Part shown: one piece after another, positions 20,301-26,200 of the stretch | Position numbering within the stretch: the first letter of the stretch is position 1 | How the letters are laid out: every line of letters begins with the position of its first letter | Assembly (NCBI GenBank): GCA_001673575.1 | Contig: LZME01000038.1 | Coordinates: 1-38,430 of the forward strand | Origin: Mycolicibacter heraklionensis | GTDB taxonomy: Bacteria; Actinomycetota; Actinomycetes; Mycobacteriales; Mycobacteriaceae | Length of the DNA stretch: 38,430 bases | Direction: 5' to 3' | Translations under genes and position numbers: made by a program | Notes under the pieces: model-generated | Databases searched by the model: none | What the model saw: the letters and a program-made list of their open reading frames with translations, nothing else | What the model was told of the DNA's origin: nothing

Positions 20301-22849
20301 CCATTACCGCCGGAGGTCCCAGCCGCAGCCGCAGCATCGGAGGCCGCGTCATACCCGGCGCCACCAGAGCCGCCGTTGCCGCCCTTGCCGGCCACACCGT
20401 TGGTGCCCGACGCGGCGTGGTTACCGCCACCGGAATCACCACCGGCGCCACCAGCACCGGCGTTACCACCATTGCCACCGTTGCCACCGGCCCCACCGTC
20501 GGGATTCAGCGCACTACCGGCCGTGCCGATCGCGCCGTTGGCGCCAGCGGTGCCCGAGCCACCGTTACCCCCGACACCACCAATACCGTGCAGCCCCGTA
20601 ACCGAGCCAGTTCCTCCCGCGCCACCGTTACCGCCGGCGCCGCCGGCGCCACCATCGCTGCCCGGGCCCGCCCCCGCGGCTACCGCGTCCCACCCGGCGC
20701 CGCCCTTGCCGCCCGCACCACCGTCGCCGCCAACACCATCCGCAGCCCGGGAGGTGCCGTCCGCCTCCAGACCGCCCTGCCCGCCGTTGCCACCACGGCC
20801 ACCGGCTTGACCGGCCGTTCCGTCGATGTGGTTGGCATTCCCATCGACCCCGTGGGCGCCGTCCTTGCCGTCGCCTCCGTTACCGCCGATAGCGGCGACG
20901 CCGGAGGTCGCGCGCGATCCGTCGGCTTCCAGACCCCCGAGGCCCGCGTTACCGCCGGCGCCACCGTTGCCGCCGGCCGTGCCCGCGAGCGCGCCGGGAT
21001 CCGTGGCCGCGTCATAGCCGTTGCCACCGACGCCTCCGTCGCCGCCCTTACCGGCCGAACCGTGGGTGCCCGACGCGGCGTAGTTGCCGTTACCGGAATC
21101 GCCACCGGCGCCACCGACGCCGGCGTTGCCGCCATTGCCGCCGTTACCGCCCGCGCTGCCGTTCATGGTCGATGCCGTGCCCGTGACGCCCGCCGCACCG
21201 TCACCGCCGTCGGTACCGGAACCACCGTTGCCGCCGACACCACCGACGCCATGCGTGCCGGTGGTGGCGCCGGTTCCGCCGACACCACCGTTGCCGCCAG
21301 CTCCGCCGTGTCCACCCGAGGTGCCCGCCGCCGCGCCATCGGCGAGCGCGTCATAACCGCGACCGCCGTGGGCGCCATCACCACCGTTTCCGCCGCCGCC
21401 TTCGGCGGCGCGCGTGACGCCATCGGCCTCTAGGCCGCCCTTACCGCCGTTGCCACCGGCGCCACCGTTACCGCCGGCCGCGCCATCGTGCGACAGCGCG
21501 CTGCCGTCGGCGCCGGCGTAGCCCGCTCCACCATTGCCACCCCGGCCGCCGGTACCGGCTGTACCGCCGGAGCCGCTGGCTGCCTGACCACTGGCGCCTT
21601 GGCCACCGGCACCGCCCTGACCCGCGTTGCCGCCGGCGCCACCGGTTTGGCCGGCGAACCCGTCGACATGCGAGGCGTTGCCGTTGGCGCCGTCGGCACC
21701 GTTGGCGCCGTCGCCACCGACGCCGCCGTTGCCACCGATCGCCCCGTCACCCTGACCACCCGCGACGCCGGCAGCACCCGAGTCTGCGAACCAGCCACCG
21801 GCACCACCCGCGCCGGCCTTACCGGCGGCACCACCGTTACCGCCGACACCACCATTGCCGCCGCTGATCGCATCAACGTGGCTGACGGTGCCGTCCTGGC
21901 CATCAGCGCCGTGGCCACCGATACCACCGGCGGCACCCGTACCACCGGAACCACCCTTACCGCCCTCACCGAACCAGTTCGAGCCGCGGCCGCCGGCACC
22001 ACCATTGCCGCCGGCGCCACCGTTCTGACCCGCGCCACCATCGGCGCCGGCCAACACACCAGCCAGCCCCGCCGCGCCGACCGCACCGTCACCACCGGTA
22101 CCGCCGGAACCGGCCGTGCTCCACAACGCCCACAGTGCAGCGTCGCCACCGACACCACCGGCACCGCCGTCGCCACCCGCCGTGACCGCGGTTCCGCCGT
22201 CGCCACCATCACCGCCGTGGCTCAGCCAGGCGAACCAGCCGGCGGCACCGCCATCGCCACCGGCACCGGTGTCAAACCCGTCGCCGCCGTGGCCACCATT
22301 GCCGCCGAACAGGCCACCCTGACCGCCCGCACCGCCGTCGTAGACGCCGCCCGACCCATCGGCGTCCCATCCCGCGCCGCCGCTGCCGTAGATCCAGCCG
22401 CCGGCGCCGCCGTCAGGGTTCGCGGCCGTGCCATCGGCGCCATTACCGAACGGCATGAACCAGTTGATCTCGCCCCAGTTGAACGACGCGGCCGCAGAAC
22501 CCGGCCAGCTGAAGTCAGCCGCCCCGATGTTGAGGTTCAGGTCAGCGAGCACTGCATCCCAGGTGGCGGTATCGCCCCACGAATCGAAGACCCCGTCCCA
22601 GCTAGCCGAGTCCAAGACGACGCCCCAGGCAGCCTGATCGCCCCAGTTGATACTGAGGTCCGCGACGGCCGTGCCCAGGTCCGGACCGAACAGGTCCACC
22701 CACACGTCTTCGATATCCGCGTGCGCGGTAGGCGCCGCGGCCAGCGGGCCCAACCCAAACGCGAGAAACGCACTCACTGCGGTTCCGGAGCCCAACGCCC
22801 GGTTGCTGCGACGACGACTCTTGAAACCACTCTGACGGAAGCGAGACAT
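11393..22849 (-). CDS. Giant exported PGRS protein, N-terminal type B, with beta-repeat tail (3818 aa)
   Basis: Open over 11.4 kb. Residues 1-44 are a signal peptide (KSRRRSNRAL, core SAFLAFGLGPLAAA, AHA|D). Residues 45-135 are a Trp-rich type B domain with nine Trp between 50 and 130, including an internal duplication around WGDQAAW and WGDTATW, then FNWGEINWFMPFGNGADG. Residues about 140-1620 are GGxGGx repeats, including a 220-aa super-repeat (about 420-1280). A short poly-Gly hinge at about 1620-1632 leads to about 1900 residues of beta-type repeats (ATITADGG, TATGG and similar, with a 190-aa super-repeat). The C-terminal module at about 3550-3818 is shared with the genes at 1746 and 23225. 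The ATG at 22847 has AAGGGG about 8 bases upstream. About twice the size of the largest PE_PGRS of M. tuberculosis H37Rv that I know of. Probable filamentous or adhesin-like surface protein; unproven. Confidence 0.9.
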   Translation of the reverse strand: MSRFRQSGFKSRRRSNRALGSGTAVSAFLAFGLGPLAAAPTAHADIEDVWVDLFGPDLGTAVADLSINWGDQAAWGVVLDSASWDGVFDSWGDTATWDAVLADLNLNIGAADFSWPGSAAASFNWGEINWFMPFGNGADGTAANPDGGAGGWIYGSGGAGWDADGSGGVYDGGAGGQGGLFGGNGGHGGDGFDTGAGGDGGAAGWFAWLSHGGDGGDGGTAVTAGGDGGAGGVGGDAALWALWSTAGSGGTGGDGAVGAAGLAGVLAGADGGAGQNGGAGGNGGAGGRGSNWFGEGGKGGSGGTGAAGGIGGHGADGQDGTVSHVDAISGGNGGVGGNGGAAGKAGAGGAGGWFADSGAAGVAGGQGDGAIGGNGGVGGDGANGADGANGNASHVDGFAGQTGGAGGNAGQGGAGGQGASGQAASGSGGTAGTGGRGGNGGAGYAGADGSALSHDGAAGGNGGAGGNGGKGGLEADGVTRAAEGGGGNGGDGAHGGRGYDALADGAAAGTSGGHGGAGGNGGVGGTGATTGTHGVGGVGGNGGSGTDGGDGAAGVTGTASTMNGSAGGNGGNGGNAGVGGAGGDSGNGNYAASGTHGSAGKGGDGGVGGNGYDAATDPGALAGTAGGNGGAGGNAGLGGLEADGSRATSGVAAIGGNGGDGKDGAHGVDGNANHIDGTAGQAGGRGGNGGQGGLEADGTSRAADGVGGDGGAGGKGGAGWDAVAAGAGPGSDGGAGGAGGNGGAGGTGSVTGLHGIGGVGGNGGSGTAGANGAIGTAGSALNPDGGAGGNGGNGGNAGAGGAGGDSGGGNHAASGTNGVAGKGGNGGSGGAGYDAASDAAAAAGTSGGNGGSGGNAGLGGLLVGGGRAADGAAGVGGDGGSGKAGAAGTAGDAVNVNGTAGTSGGNGGNGGQGGLQADGTNHAASGKGGNGGAGGVGGAGYDAVSAGAAAGTSGGNGGAGGNGGVAGTGSTAGTHGAGGIGGKGGSGTAGANGAIGTAGDAVNTTGGAGGNGGNGGNAGAGGAGGLSGGGVQAASGGNGAAGKGGNGGVGGAGYDAASDAGAAAGTSGGNGGVGGNAGQGGLQVGGGRAADGAAGVGGNGGSGKAGAAGTAGTAGSVDGTAGTSGGNGGNGGQGGLQTDGSHAASGKGGNGGAGGAGGAGYDAVSAGAAAGTSGGNGGVGGNGGVAGTGSTAGTHGAGGVGGKGGSGTDGTNGAIGTAGSALNPDGGAGGNGGNGGNAGAGGAGGLSGGGVQAASGGNGAAGKGGDGGAGGAGYDAASDGAAAAGTSGGDGGLGGNAGKGGLLVGGGRGADGAAGVGGNGGDGKDGAAGAAGDGTNVDGGAGQAGGNGGNGGLGGLETDGSHAAQGNGGNGGAGGAGGQGYNGLAGVDGDPDGGHGGAGGVGGTGGAGGTGNVGGTGGQGGAGGSGGNGGEGFSATGGDDSGGNGGNAGTGGAGGKGGTGGDGSVVNGNGGAGGDGGNAGTAGTGGDGAGGGGGDTAGAGGNGGNGAAGGAAGAGGAAGTGAGTAGTGGAAGTSGATSDGGNGGKGGDGDGVGSDGLLGQAGGIGGTGGIGGAAVNGGAAGKGGDGGAGGTGAGIGAGAVGGSGGLGGSGALSAGTDAGFGGAGGGGGGGAYVGGTNGGTATGTATGGKGGDGGAGSTTAAGGHGGTGGGATIHADGLGSDITDGTVTGGDGGNGGLNGVVGGDGASNSLIATDGGSIENTTVASGQDSDNALGGGASLLVTNGGSVAGSTVTGGNAGDGFDGGAAAIAVDGADSAVINATVTGGNGGSGGAGGSANVTATDGAVIDTVLATGGNASDSAAGGAAVITADGTGSSVTDSSATGGNAGIGDANGGTGGVGGSATVEANSGGMVDKVTVAGGTGGAGETGGTGGAGGVGYASAEQGGFVHDATATGASGGTGSDGGVGGVGGGGAVYAGLEGYGTGGDASGTAIGGVGGSAEGAGSVGGAGGLGGIQAAWSDGQPGGLGGNGGTASGNATGGAGGNATGGGTGGIARNGSIIAGGAGAVASGTAVGGSGGDGLAGGTGGNGIGGQVSALADGAEAGGKAYGGSGGDGVGVGGKGGDGGLGWVRALGENSTITDGQSNGGDGGTGSDGLTGGNGGQAYVQANSANSTSTDSSATGGRGGDSADGVNGGNGGRATNFVGGDGGNPGTGSDHVTDSHVTGGAGAAGSAGGTAGITTRNGGTVTDTVLVGADGQTGYGAGGAATVTADGGQVENSTLAGGAGGAGSAGGGAGGRGGAATITANTGGTVSDADVTGGVGGSGGDTLNGGAGGTGGTGGAGTVTASNGGSATGVATGGVGGDGGAGDAGGAGGNGATGAIGRLTADGGTVHGTATGGAGGDGGDASVDKAGANGVAGGVGEVKASAGGSASGTAIGGAGGTAGVTGNTAGSGGAATISADGAASSVQGGTAIGGAGGNGGDGRGAAGGAATIEARNGGTVTNTDGTTAVGGAGGSSGQGAAGFAGGNGAAGGKATITADGGTASGAASGGVGGGGGNANTGGVGGNGGVGGAGSITATGGTAGGSASGGAGGTGGDASVDKAGSTGGAGAAATVTSADTSTATGTAIGGAGAMGGLTGSSVGAGGAASISADGASAVQGGTATGGDGGTGGNGVKGQNGGAAFIEAHNGGTVTSATTATGGNGGSGGEAIGGKAGGAGGLAGNASVIADGGTASGAATGGAGGNGGDATTAFNGGAGGAGADGRITANGGTAGGAATGGRGGDGGEASLVKAGGVGGKGGAATVTASDTSSASGTAIGGAGATGGLATAAAGNGGAATVSADGASTVAGGTATGGAGGVVGNIGATANGGIGGNGGAASIEAHNGGVVTNTIVGGEDTTSATGGAGGNGGDGFSTNRIGGAGGIGGAATVIADNGTAGGAATGGDGGNGANATAAANGAAGAAGSTGTISATDGGVVTNGTATAGDSINGVAGGAASVTADGASSSVSNSSATGGNAGSGANGGAGGAGGSASVVAEQGGAVTAGHALGGTGGTGTDGGAGGAGGAARVLSGGAQSTVEGTAAAGAGGAGSNGGTAGAGGNAFVDAGINDGGVIVGSDEHTSGLATGGVGGAADGSGSTGGTGGLAIVRAPDGTVGIAGDPDQVQAIGGVGGAGSTGGHGGNGGAGYAFVGNGGTVGNAGEATVVEGGAGGAGVDGGTGGNGSYAQVTAGQDGTAYGSSTAGAGGTGTGAGSVGGNGGSANIQGAYTSGGLGGNGGTAQGVATGGAGGDAVGGGKGGAGNTGSIVSGGLGAQASGSAHGGNGGDGIDGGTGGRGFTGQVGALNEGATANGTVTAGNGGDGTGAGAVGGQGGYTYVQAVGKDSSVTGVTATGGDGGAGFTGANGRVTSDTVIIARGEGDTITNSQVTGGNSAGTLQGPGARITTDGGHVADSSVSAGESTSTTLGGSGSLEVTGGGSVTGAHISGGDAGSGTGRGGGATVTVTGGTVNGLEVDGGSGGVNGAGGSATATVTAGSSISNSSVAGGNGSATAAGGNGAIDATGGAAIDDVEVVGGDGGSAANGGTGGVGGVAVASATGADSTITSAQAFGGDGGTGNNGVGGAGGAGYLVVDNPGGSIGDGVNIAIAQGGHGGNGTDGGTGGKGSWGELASGDASATDATGGSSYGISTGGAGGNATGTNSHGGDGGSSVIQSSKLTNGGLGGGPGGTASGTSTGGAGGDAVGANSQGGDGGKASIVTGGDVDNVADGTSLGGRGGDGVDGGQGGNGGQSRFGAYGNDGAGAASTLTDSSATGGNGGSGTGSGYVGGDGEDTNLVIQHGDQVTGVTAPGVNGQNQPVVP
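14591..15760 (-). repeat. About 575-bp super-repeat in the beta-repeat region
   Basis: The marker CCTT-x-x-CxACxxxGxCxTCACC (encoding the GGDASVDKAG / GGEASLVKAG segment) occurs at 14591, 15161 and 15737, spacings of 570 and 576 bases (190 and 192 codons). Each unit runs through TADGGTA-, ATIEA-NGG- and -SVxGGTA-type segments in the same order. Unit limits are approximate. Confidence 0.7.
19023..21600 (-). repeat. 660-bp tandem super-repeat in the giant PGRS gene
   Basis: The marker GCGTCATA (encoding the YDA in GYDAASD) recurs at 19023, 19683, 20346 and 21009, spacings of 660, 663 and 663 bases (220-221 codons). A second, offset set lies near 19363, 20023, 20683 (degenerate) and 21348. Each unit thus holds two halves of about 340 and 320 bases. 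Lines 19321 and 19981 are nearly identical over 50 bases, and 19066-19160 matches 19726-19820 with virtually no difference, which suggests recent duplication or gene conversion. Confidence 0.8.
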
Positions 22850-22905
22850 GGCACGTGCCCCTTAGCTGCAGATATTTACGACGGCGGCAAAACTAATGGG
22901 GGGCT

Positions 22906-22933
22906 AGGTTAGCAGCGGCAAATTCTTAGTCAA
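22906..22933 (-). promoter_or_regulatory. Type B promoter of the giant PGRS gene
   Basis: Minus-strand -35 TTGACT (22928-22933), 16-base spacer, -10 TAACCT (22906-22911), about 62 bases before the start codon. The surrounding AGGGGTTGAC and TAAC-x-TAG are shared with the promoter at 28982-29009 of the other type B gene. Confidence 0.7.
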
Positions 22934-23079
22934 CCCCTATTTCTGTGAGGAACCTGCAAGCGCCCGACAACGATTGTTTTCAGCATCTTGACCAGTGCCT
23001 ATGAGAAAATCGCGCTTGCGTAGTGAACCCGAATTCCCATATTCACAGCTGCTGTTCACCACTTATTTTTCTCTCAGAT

Positions 23080-23095
23080 TAGGTAAAACTACCTA
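23080..23095. promoter_or_regulatory. Small perfect inverted repeat, possible operator
   Basis: TAGGTA, AAAC, TACCTA: a 6-bp palindrome with a 4-base spacer in AT-richer DNA, about 150 bases upstream of the giant PGRS promoter. It could bind a dimeric regulator, but it could also be chance. Nothing else is supported in 22940-23150. Confidence 0.25.
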
Positions 23096-23150
23096 CGCTT
23101 TGTTTGCCAGAGCAGACGCGACGGCGCGCCCTCCGTCCGAAGTCCCCAAC

Positions 23151-23188
23151 GCCATCGCGGCCCGGTCCTTGGACCGGGCCGCGATGGC
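23151..23188 (-). terminator. Terminator of the second type B PGRS gene
   Basis: A perfect 18-bp inverted repeat, 23151-23168 against 23171-23188, with a 2-base loop, 36 bases after the stop codon. Very GC-rich and without a T-run, so it would be of the hairpin-only type reported for mycobacteria. Confidence 0.8.
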
Positions 23189-23224
23189 TGCAGAGGGCGG
23201 CCAGTTGCGCCCGCTTCTACTCCC

Positions 23225-26200
23225 TTACGGGTTGTTCGCGCCGTCCGCCCCGTTGACAGTCTGATTGCTGTTCGGGTTAGGCCACCCCGGGTTCTCTCCG
23301 TGGTTGACCGCATAGACGTCGGCCTCGGTTCCATTGCCTCCGGTATGACCGCTGCCACCAAGGCCGCCGCTCCCGCCGACGACCGTGTTGTTGTTGGCGG
23401 TCGGATGGTCGGTGGCGCTCCCGCTGCTGGTGAGCGCGGCACCAATGTTGCCGTCAGCGCCGGTGCCGCCGGTGCCGCCGCCGGTGCCCTTGCCGCCATC
23501 ACCGCCGGTGGCACTGCCGCCGGTAGACGTGGTGTTCTCACCCAGAGCGGTAATCCGGCTGTATCCGGCGTTGCCGCCCTGGCCGCCGTCTCCTTCGCCG
23601 CCTGTGCCGCCGTTCGATGTGCCGCTGGCTACCGCGTCTTGGCCGCCGGCGGCGATACTTGCCTTGCCGCCGGCACCACCATGGCCGCCGTTGACGGCGG
23701 TGCCGCCGGCACCGCCGGTCGAGGTACCGCTGGCCGTACCGCCGGGGCCACCGAGGGTCGGGTCACCGAAGCCGCTAGTCGTCTTAGCGCTCTCGATATC
23801 GGAGCTTCCGCCGTTGCCGCCTACGCTTCCAGCCCCGGTGGCTTCCCCGCCGGCGCCGCCGGTGGATAGACCGTAGGAGTTGCCACCCGCGCCGTCGGCC
23901 TCGAGTTCGCCCCACGAACCGTTTCCGCCCTGGCCTCCATCGATTCCGGCGCCACCGGCACCGCCGACCGCGGTGGCGGTGTTGCCGGCTCCGCCGATCG
24001 TGCCGCCCGCGGAGTCGACGATCAGCTGACCGCTGCCGCCTGTGCCGCCGTGGCCGGCGTTACCCAGGCCGCCGACCCCGCCGGTGGCGCTCGCCCCGGT
24101 GATGGTGCTGCCCGCACCGGTTGCCCCTGCCAAACCGAAGCCGCCGAGGCCGCCCTGGCCACCGTCCATGCCGTTGCCGCCGACGCCGCCCGCGACGGTG
24201 GTGTCGATGACCTGGGCTCCGTTGACGACTGCGATGCCGGCCGCGCCGCCGGCGCCCCCCACGCCGGCGTTGCCGTCACCTACGCCGCCGTTGCCGGCCG
24301 TCGCAGAACTGGCGGCGATGGAGCTGCCAATGCCGTCGGCGGAGACATCGGCGTTGCCACCGTTGGCGGTGTCGGTGCCGTCGCCGCCGGTGGCAGGCGT
24401 GTTGGTGATGGCGCCGCCGTTGGTGGCGGTGATGAAGCCGTGGCCGCCGTCGCCGCCGCTGCCGGCATCGCCGCCGGTAGCGTCGCTGCCCGCGATCGAG
24501 CTGCCGGCGCCGTCGGCGGAGATTGTCGCCTCACCACCGGCGCCGCCCGCGGTGCTGTTTCCGCCGGTCGCGTCGCTACCGGAGATCGCGCCGTTGTTGG
24601 TGGCGCTGATCGTGGCGTAGCCACCGAAACCGCCGGCACCGCCGTCGCCGGCCATGGCAGTGCTGTTGGAAATCGAACCGTTGATCGCCTGGACTTGGGC
24701 GATACCACCATTGAGGTCGCCGGCCGTACCGCCGATGGCGGTGCTGCCGGTCACGGTGCCGCCGCTGGTGGGATCGCCAAGCCCCGTAAGTCCTGGAGTG
24801 CCCGCCAGGACGTAGGCCTGGCCGCCGAGAGCCCCGGAACCGCCGTCTGTGGCGTCGCCGCCGGCGCCGGCCGTCGCGGTGCTGTCGGTGGCGATGCTGC
24901 CGCTTCCGAAGGCGACGACCCTGCCCTGGCCGCCGGTGCCACCGTGGCCGCCGTTGCCTGCCGCGCCGCCATCACCGCCGGTGGCGGTGCCGCTGGCCTG
25001 GCTGTTTTGGCCGAATGCCTGGACATTGCCGATGGTCCCAGCGCCGCCCACGCTGCCGACTCCGGTGCCGTCGCCGCCGTTCCCGCTGTGGCCGGTGCCG
25101 CTGGCTTGCGCCCCGGTGTTCAGGGCTGCCACCTGACCGGCGCTGCCGATTCCTCCGGTGCCGCCAGCTATACCGGCGCCGCCGTTGCCGCCGATACCGG
25201 AACCGGCCGCTACCGCACCGCTTCCGCCGGCGACGACGCTGCCGGTGCCGCCGTTGCCGCCGTGGCTACCGGCACCGTTTGCGTTGCCGCCGTCACCGCC
25301 GGTACCGAACCCGCTGGCCGCGCCGTCATTCCCCCCATAACCAGTCCGGAGGAAGCCGCCTTGGATATTGCCGCTGCCGCCGTTGCCGCCCACGCTGCCG
25401 GTACCGTTCGCATCCCCACCATCACCACCGGCGCCTGCGCCGGTCGCGCTGCCTCCGGTGCCGCCTTGCAGCCCGGCGGTGACCTCCGAGTAGCCACCCG
25501 TACCACCGTGTCCACCATTGGTGCCAGCGCCGCCGTCACCGCCGGTAGCGGTGGCGGCGCTGACCGTGCCGCCCTGGCTCGCCCCGACCAGAGCGTCGCC
25601 GCCCTTGCCGCCAACACCGCCGTTGGTGTCGCCTGCACCGGCATTACCGCCGGTCGCGGTGCTGCCGTCCACAGTGCTGTTTGCGCCGTCGGCCGACACC
25701 GTTGCCTTGCCGCCAACAGCACTGTCGCTGTTGTGGCCGCCGATCGCGTGACTGTCGGAGATGCTGGCCCCGTCGGTAGCGCTCACCGTGGCATAACCGC
25801 CCAGACCACCCGAACCACCGTCAGCACCCGAGGCACTGCTGCCGGAGATGCTGGAGCCGCCGTCGGCCGTCATGGTCGCGTATCCACCGGCGCCGCCGTC
25901 GCCGGCGATAACCTGCGAATCAGTGATCGTCGAGCCATTCGCGGCGGACAGTTCGGCGCTACCGCCTATCGCAGTGCCGTACGCGTCGCCACCTTCGACC
26001 GTGACGCCGTCGATCTGGTCGCCACCGGTGGTGTTGACAGAACGGCTGCCGGTGACCAGGTTCCCCCGGCCTCCGCCGCCGCCGGTGACGCCGGCCGTAC
26101 TGCTGTCACCGCCCCTGGCGCCGCTGACCGAACTGTCGGTAATGCTGCTGTTGGCGCCGCTGGTGCCGGGGCTACCCGGGCCCGCGGCGGTTTGCATCAC

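Noticed and set aside
11393..22849. CRISPR-like or satellite arrays from the many short GCCGCCGTT-type repeats
   Set aside because: Spacing is codon-based and irregular, spacers are themselves repeat variants, and the frame is open throughout: protein-coding repeat.
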